Shown here: positions 8,299 to 16,786 of the stretch, piece after piece
Numbering within the stretch: position 1 is the first letter of the stretch
Layout: the number at the start of each line of letters is the position of its first letter
NCBI GenBank assembly: GCA_026391195.1
Contig: JAPLEI010000005.1
Coordinates: 13,910-48,610 of the forward strand
DNA from: Bacteroidota bacterium
GTDB taxonomy: Bacteria; Bacteroidota; Bacteroidia; Chitinophagales; Chitinophagaceae
DNA length: 34,701 nt
Direction: 5' to 3'
The notes under the pieces: generated by a model
What the model was told of the DNA's origin: nothing
Seen by the model: the letters and a program-made list of their open reading frames with translations, nothing else
Database searches by the model: none
Made by a program: the position numbers and the translations under genes

Positions 8299-9513
8299 AT
8301 GAAAAAGATGTACCTCTTATTATTAAGCCTGATCACTATTGTGGTTGTGCTGGTTTCTTGTAGCAAACGAGATACCGTAGTGGTTGCTCCGAGTACTTCG
8401 GTTACCTTAACTGATCCGTATGCCGCAATAAAAGCAACTTTTGGTACTGAAATCAATCCGCTTAGCTGGACGAATTATGCCGGACAAACCCATCCAGACT
8501 ATATAGTAAAAGACAACGGAATCAATAATCCCATTATAAATGCAAAGGCAACCTTAGGTCGTGTTTTGTTTTACGATAAAAGCCTGAGTGTAACCAACAC
8601 CGTTGCTTGTGCCAATTGTCATAAACAAGAATTTGCCTTTTCCGATTCTGCCCAGGCTAGTCAGGGCGTTTTAGGAGGTACTACCGACCGCCATTCTATG
8701 CGATTAATCAATACCCGCTTTGCCGAGGAGGTTCATTTTTTCTGGGATGAGCGTGCCGCAACCCTGGAAGCACAAACTACCCAGCCCATAGTGGCACATA
8801 ATGAAATGGGATTCAGTGGGGTTTCTGGAAGAGATAACCTTACAACCCTGCTGGCTAAATTACAGGGCATCGATTATTATAAAGAGTTATTTACAGCTGT
8901 ATATGGAGATGTAACTGTAACCGAACCCCGTTTACAGGAATGTTTGGCTCAATTTATCAGAAGTATCCAATCATTCGATTCCCGATTCGATAGCGGACGT
9001 GCTCAGGTAAACAACGATCGGACCAATTTTCCCAATTTTACAACTGAAGAGAATACTGGAAAATCTTTGTTTATCACGCCTCCAGTTTTTGATGCCAATA
9101 GCATCCGCATCTCAGGGGGATTGGGTTGTAATGCATGTCATCGGGCGCCTGAATTTGATATTGACCCAAATTCCAAAAATAATGGGGTAATTGCCAGTAT
9201 CAGTGGGGCCAGTGTTGATATTTCTGTTACTAGATCTCCTTCCTTACGCGATGTGGTGAATGCAAATGGAGTAACCAATGGACCGCTCATGCATTCAGGC
9301 GTAATTAAAAATTTGGGAACCGTGATCGCTCACTATGCTGCTGGAATTGTAAACAATGCTAACCTAGATGGAAAGTTAAAACCCAATGGACGAAATGTTC
9401 AGCAGTTAAACCTGCAAACGGGCGAATCGGCAGCTATCATTGCCTTTATGAAAACCCTAACCGGAAAAAATGTGTATACCGATAAAAAATGGGCATCACC
9501 TTTTAAGCAATAA
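8299..9513 (+). CDS. Di-haem cytochrome c peroxidase family lipoprotein
   Basis: This 404-residue protein has a lipoprotein signal ending in LVSC (Cys21), so it should be anchored in a membrane facing the periplasm. Two c-type haem sites are present: CANCH (residues 104-108) and CNACH (277-281). VACANCHKQEFAFSD and the C-terminal LMHSGVIKNLGTVIAHY are hallmarks of the bacterial CcpA/MauG family. CcpA enzymes reduce H2O2 with electrons from c-type carriers, whereas MauG-like members oxidise proteins or other substrates; the two cannot be separated here. It has its own 256-bp upstream region (8043-8298), where I see only a near-consensus promoter core (TAACTTTTG at about 8220) and no further gene. 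It converges with the VIT1-type gene, with 18 bp between stops. Confidence 0.92.
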   Translation: MKKMYLLLLSLITIVVVLVSCSKRDTVVVAPSTSVTLTDPYAAIKATFGTEINPLSWTNYAGQTHPDYIVKDNGINNPIINAKATLGRVLFYDKSLSVTNTVACANCHKQEFAFSDSAQASQGVLGGTTDRHSMRLINTRFAEEVHFFWDERAATLEAQTTQPIVAHNEMGFSGVSGRDNLTTLLAKLQGIDYYKELFTAVYGDVTVTEPRLQECLAQFIRSIQSFDSRFDSGRAQVNNDRTNFPNFTTEENTGKSLFITPPVFDANSIRISGGLGCNACHRAPEFDIDPNSKNNGVIASISGASVDISVTRSPSLRDVVNANGVTNGPLMHSGVIKNLGTVIAHYAAGIVNNANLDGKLKPNGRNVQQLNLQTGESAAIIAFMKTLTGKNVYTDKKWASPFKQ

Positions 9514-9531
9514 CAATTCTTCATCTATTAT

Positions 9532-10239
9532 TTACCCTTCTATTAATTTGGCAATTCCAAAAGCACAGCCTGCCGCAATGGCACCTATAATCATTACCCG
9601 AAAAGCACCCGCAATTGGGGAGGTACCGGTAAGCTTGCTTTTGAAATAGCCAAAAATAAATAAACATATAAGCGTTACAACCGCAGAGTATTGTAATCCG
9701 GTAATGCCATCTTGTACTAAAAAGTAAGGACTTAAAGGAATCATTCCACCTACAATATAAGAAGCCCCAATATTAAAAGCACTTTTATGGGCTCTCTTGG
9801 GGTCGGGTTTTTCTAAACCTAGTTCATATTTCATCATGAAATCGGCCCATCGGTCTTTGTCTTTTATCAGTTCTTCCGTTGCCTGCTCCTGCACTTCTTT
9901 ACTTAAGCCCAACCCTTCAAAAAATTCCCTCACTTCTTCCCGTTCAACCTGGGGGACCTTTTCAATTTCATCATATTCTCTTCTCAGTTCACTCTGGTAG
10001 TGGTCTTGTTCGGTTTTACCTGCTAGATATCCCCCCAAACCCATAGCAATCGATCCGGCAGCTATTTCTGCTAAGCCGGCAATAATTATCAAATGAACAT
10101 CTTTGATGGCGCCACTTAATCCGGCTGCCAATGCAAAGGGAACCGTTAAACCATCCGACATACCTATAACAATATCTGTTAATGTTTCAGAGCCCTTCAT
10201 ATGCTCCTCGGTATGCGAATGGTGTAAATGGGTATCCAT
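9532..10239 (-). CDS. VIT1/CCC1-type iron/manganese transporter
   Basis: This 235-residue membrane protein belongs to the VIT1/CCC1 transporter family. The N-terminal segment SETLTDIVIGMSDGLTVPFALAAGL is the conserved first transmembrane signature, with ASP/MET metal-site residues. A charged cytosolic region in the middle (about 85-150, containing EEVREFFEGLGLS) separates it from three C-terminal hydrophobic helices. Family members move Fe(II) or Mn(II) out of the cytosol. The N-terminus is His-rich (HLHHSHTEEH), a plausible metal-binding tail. The reading frame can be extended to a TTG at 10260, but ATG at 10237-10239 is the better start. A role in metal detoxification is inferred from the family. 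Confidence 0.88.
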   Translation of the reverse strand: MDTHLHHSHTEEHMKGSETLTDIVIGMSDGLTVPFALAAGLSGAIKDVHLIIIAGLAEIAAGSIAMGLGGYLAGKTEQDHYQSELRREYDEIEKVPQVEREEVREFFEGLGLSKEVQEQATEELIKDKDRWADFMMKYELGLEKPDPKRAHKSAFNIGASYIVGGMIPLSPYFLVQDGITGLQYSAVVTLICLFIFGYFKSKLTGTSPIAGAFRVMIIGAIAAGCAFGIAKLIEG

Positions 10240-10438
10240 AACTGTAAAATTGAATATCAATGCTTATCTAAGGTATTTCATTTTCAATGAATTAACAACG
10301 ATATCAATTAATTATCAGAAAATCACAGCTATATGAATAAAATAATAAGTAAATATAATATGAGTTAATGATTGCTTAATCTTGGCTTAACAATTCCTTC
10401 ATATTGGGCTTCTACTTTCGCATCAAATTGATCAACCC

Positions 10439-13252
10439 GTGAGAATCCGTACTGTTATAACTACCATAGCCCTCTTGTTTTCGCTGGCTTCCTTTGCCCA
10501 AAAAGGTCGTATTTCCGGTAAGGTAACTAACCAAAAAAACGACGCTTTAGTGGGGGTATCCATTGAAATTTCCGGTGCCTTTAGTGGTATGGTTCGTTCA
10601 GATGTGGAGGGTAGATTTTCCTTTCCCGCAGAAACAGGAAAAAAGTACACCCTGAGTTTCTCTTATGTGGGATATCAGAAAAAAATAATAGATGATATTG
10701 CGTTTTCTGCTTCTACTGAACAGAATCTAGACATTGTGTTAGATCAAGAAGTGAAAACTTTAGGTAATGTTACCGTTACCGCTTCTGCCAATAGGGGAAC
10801 TGCCAAAGGAGAATCCGTAAATGCCTTAATTGCATTTCAAAAAAATACCAACACGGTGGCCTCCGTAATTTCAGGAGAAGCCATTCGCCGTTCACCAGAT
10901 AAGAATACCGGAGAAGTGCTTAAAAGAACTCCCGGTGCCAGTTTGCAGGAAGGAAAATTCTTGATAGTAAGAGGACTTGCCGAGAGATATAACCTTGCCA
11001 TGTTAAACGGCGTTCAATTAAGCAGTACAGAACCCGACCGTAAAGCTTTTTCTTTCGATTTGATTCCGGCAAATATGATTGATAATATTGTTATCAATAA
11101 AGCATTTGTTCCCGAACTGCCTGGTGAATGGGCGGGAGGACTGATTCAAGTTAATACCCGGGATATACCTAATAAAAACTTCTTCAATATTCAAGTGGGT
11201 GCTGGCTTTAATACACAAACAATTGCTAATCCCTTCCATGTTTATCAGGGAGGAAAATTAGATTTCTTGGGTATTGAGGATGGAACTCGTTCTTTACCCC
11301 CTTCATACACTACCAAGTCGCAATTTGATGCACTCAGTGCCCAAGCAAAAACAGAAATGGGTAAGCAATATGAAAATGTATGGAATCCTACCATTCAAAA
11401 CGGAGTTAATCAACTCAACAATCAATTACAGGTTTCTGGAGGATTTACCAGCACGAAAGGTACCCGTAAGCTCGGGGGAATTTTCGGTTTAACGTATAAT
11501 CGTTCAGCTCGATTTATGAAGGCAACCAATAGCGGTTTCAACTTTATTGGAAATGGAACTTTTACGCCTGATTTTGATTTTAAAGACGACCGATATAGTA
11601 ATGATATTTTGCTGGGTGCCATGGGTAATCTTACCTACCAGATGAATAACTTCAATAAAATTTCGTTGAAGTCTATCTTTAATATTAATACAACAGATTA
11701 TACCACACTCCGCACGGGTGTAGAAGGAAACGGAAATACTTTATTGGATAGTACCCGCGGATATGAATTCGGTTTCAAGCAAAATACTTTTTGGAATACC
11801 CAACTATCAGGCGAACATCAAATTTTGGCTAACAATAAATTGAAGTTAAAGTGGAATGCTTCCTTCTCTCTATTAGACGGATACATTCCTGATCAACGCA
11901 GGTTGTATTATTTGAAGAACAATTCATCTGCCACCAATCCATACGTGGCTCTGTTGTCGAACGTATTATCTCAGAAAAGTGGTAACCGATTTTATCAAAA
12001 TCTGAACGACTACATATATAGCGGTGGAGCAGATTTGGCTTATGCATTTGATGCTTTTGGCAGCAAGCAAACGCTGAAGGGAGGATATATGTTGCAAATT
12101 AAAGACCGTTTGTTCGACGCTAAGCCTTTCTCAATTTACCTGCCTAGAGATAATGCAGCGCTTCGTTTATTATCTCCTGACAAAATATTCGCACCCGCTA
12201 ATTTTGGAGATGGTTCTGTAACCAGCACCCAATTTGCTTTTGATGCCATCAAAGGAAACTTGTACCGCTACCTAGCCAACACTATTTTAAATGCTGCCTA
12301 TATCCAGTTCGATAATCAGTTCGGCAACAAGCTTCGTGTAGTTTGGGGCGTTCGTATGGAAGATTATGATCAGTTAGTGGGTAGTGTTAAAAGTTCTGAT
12401 CCACGCTATAACTATACCAGAGTTCGCGATTGGTTACCCGGTTTAAATGCCACTTATAAAGTTAATAATCTTACCAACCTCAGAGTATCTGCTTCTCAAA
12501 CGGTGGTTCGTCCTGAGTTTCGTGAGTTGGCTAATTTCCAATACTACGACTTTGAGTTGAATGCTGCCGTGCAGGGATTGCCAACCTTACAAAGAACCAA
12601 GGTTACTAATATTGATCTGCGATACGAATTGTATCCGGCTGCTGGCGAGGTATTTACTGCAGGCGTTTTCTATAAATATTTTGATAAACCCATCGAAATG
12701 GTATTCAACTTTGGATCGGGTGGTGCAAGTACTTTCAATTTCTCAAATCCTAATAGCGCTACGGCCTATGGTTTTGAACTGGAATTTAGAAAAAAGTTGG
12801 ATTTTTCCGAGGCACTTAAGAATTTTACCTTCCAAGTTAATGGAGCCTATATTAATAGCCGGGTTCAAGATGCCAATTTAGCGCTGGATCGTCCACTCCA
12901 AGGCCAATCACCTTATTTGTTGAATGGGTCACTCTTATATGATCATGAGAAATCTGGATTTACTGCCACATTGCTTTACAACCAAATTGGCAGAAGGGTA
13001 ACTTTTGTTGGTAGTCAAGATCAACCGGATATATACGAATCTAGCAGACCAGTTTTTGATTTTCAGGTTACCAAAAAATTAGCTGCTAATAAAGCAGAGC
13101 TAAGGCTGAATATCCAGGATATTTTAAATCAACGACTGTATTTCTATCAAAATCCCGATGGTAATACCCGCTTAAATAAAAATATAGATCCCTATAGATT
13201 AAGTCGCCAGTTTGGTACCAACATAAGTTTAGTTTTCGGATATAACTTTTAA
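10439..13252 (+). CDS. TonB-dependent outer-membrane receptor with carboxypeptidase-regulatory-like N-terminus
   Basis: This 937-residue outer-membrane transporter starts with a signal peptide ending near SLASFAQ. A carboxypeptidase-D regulatory-like domain (about 22-105, beginning GRISGKV) is followed by a plug domain (about 115-240, with SGEAIRRSPDKNTGEVLKR and RGLAERYN) and a C-terminal 22-strand-type barrel ending in an aromatic residue (GYNF). Such receptors import siderophores, metals, peptides or glycans using TonB energy. No SusD-like gene is adjacent. Instead a lipoprotein gene follows 46 bp downstream and is probably its partner. The start is GTG at 10439; no in-frame ATG lies close upstream. 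The ligand is unknown. Confidence 0.93.
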   Translation: MRIRTVITTIALLFSLASFAQKGRISGKVTNQKNDALVGVSIEISGAFSGMVRSDVEGRFSFPAETGKKYTLSFSYVGYQKKIIDDIAFSASTEQNLDIVLDQEVKTLGNVTVTASANRGTAKGESVNALIAFQKNTNTVASVISGEAIRRSPDKNTGEVLKRTPGASLQEGKFLIVRGLAERYNLAMLNGVQLSSTEPDRKAFSFDLIPANMIDNIVINKAFVPELPGEWAGGLIQVNTRDIPNKNFFNIQVGAGFNTQTIANPFHVYQGGKLDFLGIEDGTRSLPPSYTTKSQFDALSAQAKTEMGKQYENVWNPTIQNGVNQLNNQLQVSGGFTSTKGTRKLGGIFGLTYNRSARFMKATNSGFNFIGNGTFTPDFDFKDDRYSNDILLGAMGNLTYQMNNFNKISLKSIFNINTTDYTTLRTGVEGNGNTLLDSTRGYEFGFKQNTFWNTQLSGEHQILANNKLKLKWNASFSLLDGYIPDQRRLYYLKNNSSATNPYVALLSNVLSQKSGNRFYQNLNDYIYSGGADLAYAFDAFGSKQTLKGGYMLQIKDRLFDAKPFSIYLPRDNAALRLLSPDKIFAPANFGDGSVTSTQFAFDAIKGNLYRYLANTILNAAYIQFDNQFGNKLRVVWGVRMEDYDQLVGSVKSSDPRYNYTRVRDWLPGLNATYKVNNLTNLRVSASQTVVRPEFRELANFQYYDFELNAAVQGLPTLQRTKVTNIDLRYELYPAAGEVFTAGVFYKYFDKPIEMVFNFGSGGASTFNFSNPNSATAYGFELEFRKKLDFSEALKNFTFQVNGAYINSRVQDANLALDRPLQGQSPYLLNGSLLYDHEKSGFTATLLYNQIGRRVTFVGSQDQPDIYESSRPVFDFQVTKKLAANKAELRLNIQDILNQRLYFYQNPDGNTRLNKNIDPYRLSRQFGTNISLVFGYNF

Positions 13253-13298
13253 TTATTTACAAAACATACATTGATCAATCCCTGATAAAACAATCACC

Positions 13299-14786
13299 AT
13301 GAAAAAGTCACTCTTTATTTTAACTGCTTTAACCATGCTGGCAGTTGGTTCCTGCAGAAAAATTGAAATGGATGGCGGAACTACTACCGTTGTTCCTACT
13401 CCTCCAACTCCTAGCCCTTTAGGACAAACCATCATTTTAAAAGGCCGTATTGATAAGGATACCTTACTAAAAGCTGGTAATACCTATATCCTGTCTGGTC
13501 TGGTTTACATGGTAAACAATGCTACCATGAAGGTTGAGCCAGGTGTAAACGTAAAGGGTGATTATCAGGGAAGTAATGTGGCCGCTCTGATCATTACTCG
13601 CGGAGCTAAATTGGTGGCTGATGGAACACAAGAAAATCCCATTGTATTTACTTCTAATTCACCGGTTCCTCGTTCGGGCGATTGGGGAGGTATTGTTCTA
13701 TGTGGAAAGGCAAGCATAAATACTACTTATAATGGTACTTATACAAGTCCGGTAGTAACTGGTCCAGGCACCTACCAAGTAGAAGGGGGAGTGGACAATT
13801 CTTTTGGTGATGGGGTTGCTGGTGGTGGTGCTACACCCAATGATAATGATAGTTCTGGCGTTATCCGCTACGTGAGAATTGAATATGCTGGATATGCCTA
13901 TCAGCCAGATAAAGAAATCAATAGCTTAACCATGGCAGCTGTGGGAAGAAAAACTTTGATTGATTATGTGCAGGTTACTTATGCTAAAGATGATGCTTTC
14001 GAGTGGTTTGGTGGAACTGTGAATTGTTCACATTTGATTACTTATAAAACACAGGATGATGACTTTGATTCTGATAACGGATTCAGTGGCCGTGTTCAAT
14101 TTGGAATTGCCCTCCGTGACTCCACTATAGCAGATATTTCTAGAAGTGAGGCTTTTGAAAGCGACAACGATGCAAGTGGATCCATCAATACCCCTCAGAC
14201 TAGCGCTGTTTTCAGTAATATGACGGTTATCGGACCGAGAGCTACTTTAGCTAATAATGGAAATAGTTTATTTCTTACAGGAGCTCAAATCAGAAGAAAT
14301 TCTGGTATATCTATCTTTAATTCAATCTTTTTAGGCTGGCCACAGGGCGTGTTAATTGATTCAAGAAATGGTAGAACTGTTGAAAATAATATCATAGACA
14401 GTACCTGTCGTTTTAAAAATAATACGATTGCAGGTTGTGGCGGATTTGGCGTACCGGATGTTACTTCATATACTTTTATTGCTTCAACTGCCAATGCTTT
14501 GCTTTGGAATCGTGATTCAGTGGTTAATCGTTTTTCTAATACTGCTTTTAATAACACAGTATTAGCCAATGTATCTGACGCAAAAATGATTGCTCCTTTT
14601 AACTACTCAGCTCCTGACTTCCTTCCATTCGGAGGTAGTAATGGATATCAACCCATCTTAGTACAGGCAAGTTTTACAGATCCTAAATTAGCAGGTATGC
14701 AGGTGGTTGCTTTCCGGGGTGCTTGTGATGCAGCAGGTGTAGCTGCCAACTGGTGGAGAGGTTGGACACGCTTTATCAATCAATAA
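13299..14786 (+). CDS. Surface-type lipoprotein of a widespread Bacteroidota family, paired with the TonB receptor
   Basis: This 495-residue protein has a lipoprotein signal ending in AVGSC (Cys19), then a Pro/Thr-rich linker (about 28-42) and a repetitive all-beta region that looks like a parallel beta-helix. Characteristic segments are SGDWGGIVLCGKA, IRYVRIEYAG, FEWFGGTVNCSHLI, QDDDFDSDNGFSGRVQFGI and FESDNDASGS. The Asp-rich loops could bind Ca2+ (inference). I recognise the family by these segments; its members are sometimes mislabelled as multidrug transporters, yet there are no membrane helices here beyond the signal. The gene lies 46 bp after the TonB receptor and is followed by a strong terminator, so the two form a probable operon. 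Function unassigned; a substrate-capturing or surface-exposed partner of the receptor is plausible. Confidence 0.85.
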   Translation: MKKSLFILTALTMLAVGSCRKIEMDGGTTTVVPTPPTPSPLGQTIILKGRIDKDTLLKAGNTYILSGLVYMVNNATMKVEPGVNVKGDYQGSNVAALIITRGAKLVADGTQENPIVFTSNSPVPRSGDWGGIVLCGKASINTTYNGTYTSPVVTGPGTYQVEGGVDNSFGDGVAGGGATPNDNDSSGVIRYVRIEYAGYAYQPDKEINSLTMAAVGRKTLIDYVQVTYAKDDAFEWFGGTVNCSHLITYKTQDDDFDSDNGFSGRVQFGIALRDSTIADISRSEAFESDNDASGSINTPQTSAVFSNMTVIGPRATLANNGNSLFLTGAQIRRNSGISIFNSIFLGWPQGVLIDSRNGRTVENNIIDSTCRFKNNTIAGCGGFGVPDVTSYTFIASTANALLWNRDSVVNRFSNTAFNNTVLANVSDAKMIAPFNYSAPDFLPFGGSNGYQPILVQASFTDPKLAGMQVVAFRGACDAAGVAANWWRGWTRFINQ

Positions 14787-14805
14787 TGTAACTTTTATAA
14801 ATAGG

Positions 14806-14841
14806 AAAGTCCTTATCAGAAATGGTAAGGACTTTTTTTTT
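14806..14841 (+). terminator. Rho-independent terminator of the receptor/lipoprotein operon
   Basis: AAAGTCCTTA (14806-14815) pairs perfectly with TAAGGACTTT (14826-14835) across a 10-nt loop, and the T run continues to 14841. It ends the plus-strand operon and touches the stop codon of the convergent DUF983 gene. Confidence 0.93.
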
Positions 14842-15325
14842 ACCAATTTTTAATCTGATCCGAATTAATTCTTTCCGGTTTTTTGAGCGGATTATTTTTC
14901 CAGTCGGGTTCATATTTCACAAACCAGCTCAACCATAGGCTACGCGATAGGCGCATTAACACGGGTTGTAAGGCAAATAGCAGAACAAAGGCAGTTCCCA
15001 TCCAATAAAACATCCTATAATCATCAATCGCAAAAGTCATTCCTATGATTACTTTCCAGGCAACAAAAGTGGTTACTAAAAATGCGATACTTAACGCGTA
15101 GCTAACATAGCCGGTTCCGTAGTAAAAGCCTACTTCAATTTCGGTGGGTTGATTGCACACAGGGCAATGCTCATGCATGGTGGTTACCTGACCTTTTAAT
15201 TGATAGGGATTGCTGTTAACAAACAAATTTCCTTGTCGGCAGCGGGGGCACTTATTTAGCAAAGTGGATAGTAAATAATTTTTAGCTTCAACTATCGGAT
15301 GAGCCCTTTCAATAGACGTATTCAT
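14840..15325 (-). CDS. DUF983 family membrane protein
   Basis: This 161-residue protein has an N-terminal zinc-ribbon-like segment with two CxxC pairs: CPRC in LLNKCPRCRQGNLF and CPVC in HEHCPVCNQ. GFYYGTGYVSYALS then leads into two hydrophobic segments. This is the DUF983 layout, common in Bacteroidota and alphaproteobacteria and without assigned function. The frame extends to 15343, but a TATCTTTG promoter core lies inside that extension. ATG at 15323-15325, four bases after the core, is therefore the likely start. Its stop overlaps the terminator of the convergent lipoprotein gene. Confidence 0.88.
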   Translation of the reverse strand: MNTSIERAHPIVEAKNYLLSTLLNKCPRCRQGNLFVNSNPYQLKGQVTTMHEHCPVCNQPTEIEVGFYYGTGYVSYALSIAFLVTTFVAWKVIIGMTFAIDDYRMFYWMGTAFVLLFALQPVLMRLSRSLWLSWFVKYEPDWKNNPLKKPERINSDQIKNW

Positions 15326-15329
15326 TTTG

Positions 15330-15337
15330 CAAAGATA
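15330..15337 (-). promoter_or_regulatory. Bacteroidota-type -7 promoter element of the DUF983 gene
   Basis: The minus strand reads TATCTTTG followed by CAAA and the ATG. This is the same TATCTTTG-N4-ATG arrangement as in gltX and the deacetylase gene. No clear -33 TTG is seen at the usual spacing. Confidence 0.55.
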
Positions 15338-15442
15338 CTCCATTGAAAAAGTAAATCGCGAAACTAATGCGTATTGCCTACTTTGTTAGGTAAAAACCTA
15401 AGCCTTTTTATAAATATTCCACTACCTGCAGATGCCCGGCAC

Positions 15443-16717
15443 TTATTCAATTACCTTTTCCATTTTCATGCTTCTGGAGCCTTTCAGTAAGATTTGGGCG
15501 TTTTGCGGATTTTTTGAGCGTAGCCAGGCTTTTGCCTGCGTTGAATCTGTGAAAAAATGGTAAGGGTGCGATAAATTGCTAAAATCACCCCCTACCAATA
15601 CTACTTCTTCCCAGGGATATTGTTGAATCAGGTTGAGTAATGCTTGATGTTCTGCTACACTGCTATCGCCCAATTCCATCATGGCCCCCAACATGAGTAT
15701 TTTAACAGATCCGGGAAGCTGTGCAAAGTTTTCGATGGCTACCTTCATACTAGAGGGATTGGCATTGTAGGCGTCTAATATCACCTGATTGGTACCCCAA
15801 TTAGTCCATTGCGAGCGACTATTAGAGGGTGTATAGCTTTCGATGGCTGATTGTATTTTTTCGGGAGGAACACCAAAATGGTTACCAATGGCAGCTGCAC
15901 AAAGCACATTGGGTAAATTATAGGCACCCACCAATTGGGTTTGTATAGAAAGTTCCAGGGCTCCTGTAATGCCTACTTTTAAAAAGGGCATACTGTTTTC
16001 AATGCTTCCCCGAACACTGCCCGAATGAGTGCCATACCAAATTATTTGGGGCACTTGCTTGGCCAGTGTATGCAGGTAATCGTAATCGGCAAAAGCAAAA
16101 GCGGTTCCGTGATGGCCGCTTAAAAACTGAAAAAGTTCTCCCTTACCTTTCCGAACCCCTTCTTCCCCCCCAAATCCTTCTAAATGGGCTTTGCCACAAT
16201 TGGTAATAATTCCATAGGTAGGCTTAACATATTGGCAATACCCTTCAATTTCATGCTGATGATTGGCGCCCATTTCAATAACAGCCATTTGGGCATCTTT
16301 TTGCACCTGCAGCAGCGTAAGGGGTATTCCAATATGGTTATTAAGATTTCCTTGGGTGGTGTATGTTTTGTAATGAGCCGATAAAACGGCAGCTACCAAC
16401 TCTTTGGTGGTGGTTTTGCCATTACTTCCGGTTATCGCAATAAAGGGAATAGTAAACTGATCTCTGTGATACCCGGCTAATTGCTGAAGAGTAGTTAACA
16501 CATTTTCTACCCGGATAATTCGATTGTTATCTGTATCGATGTTCTCATCTACAATGGCATAGGCAGCCCCCATTTCCAGCGCCTGCAAGGCAAACTGGTT
16601 TCCATTGAAGTTCGGTCCACGAAGGGCAAAAAACAAATCGCCGGATGCAAGCTTCCGGCTATCGGTTTGTATTTGCGGATGCGTACAATATATTTTATAG
16701 AGTTGCTCTATATTCAT
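15443..16717 (-). CDS. murF: UDP-N-acetylmuramoyl-tripeptide--D-alanyl-D-alanine ligase
   Basis: This 424-residue cytoplasmic Mur ligase adds D-Ala-D-Ala to the UDP-MurNAc-tripeptide, the last soluble step of peptidoglycan precursor synthesis. The N-terminal domain has the MurF pattern (QTDSRKLASGDLFFALRG). The ATP loop is FIAITGSNGKTTTKELV, followed by GNLNNHIGIPLTLL. Central AVIEMGANHQHEIE and C-terminal ILDAYNANPSSMKVAIENF are also MurF hallmarks. The frame can be extended to TTG at 16732, but ATG at 16715-16717 is preferred. The gene lies downstream of gldJ on the same strand but behind a perfect terminator hairpin that ends 13 bases before its start codon, so it probably has its own start site or depends on read-through. 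Confidence 0.95.
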   Translation of the reverse strand: MNIEQLYKIYCTHPQIQTDSRKLASGDLFFALRGPNFNGNQFALQALEMGAAYAIVDENIDTDNNRIIRVENVLTTLQQLAGYHRDQFTIPFIAITGSNGKTTTKELVAAVLSAHYKTYTTQGNLNNHIGIPLTLLQVQKDAQMAVIEMGANHQHEIEGYCQYVKPTYGIITNCGKAHLEGFGGEEGVRKGKGELFQFLSGHHGTAFAFADYDYLHTLAKQVPQIIWYGTHSGSVRGSIENSMPFLKVGITGALELSIQTQLVGAYNLPNVLCAAAIGNHFGVPPEKIQSAIESYTPSNSRSQWTNWGTNQVILDAYNANPSSMKVAIENFAQLPGSVKILMLGAMMELGDSSVAEHQALLNLIQQYPWEEVVLVGGDFSNLSHPYHFFTDSTQAKAWLRSKNPQNAQILLKGSRSMKMEKVIE

Positions 16718-16730
16718 ACTGCAATTTATC

Positions 16731-16771
16731 AATAAAAAATCCGCTACTGTGTGGGTAGCGGATTTTTTATT
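16731..16771 (-). terminator. Perfect 17-bp hairpin terminator between gldJ and murF
   Basis: AATAAAAAATCCGCTAC (16731-16747) is perfectly complementary to GTAGCGGATTTTTTATT (16755-16771) across a 7-nt loop. On the minus strand it gives a GC-rich stem followed by a T run, so it should terminate gldJ transcripts. It is symmetric enough to act in both directions. It lies immediately upstream of the murF start. Confidence 0.9.
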
Positions 16772-16786
16772 GGTAACTGAAAAATA

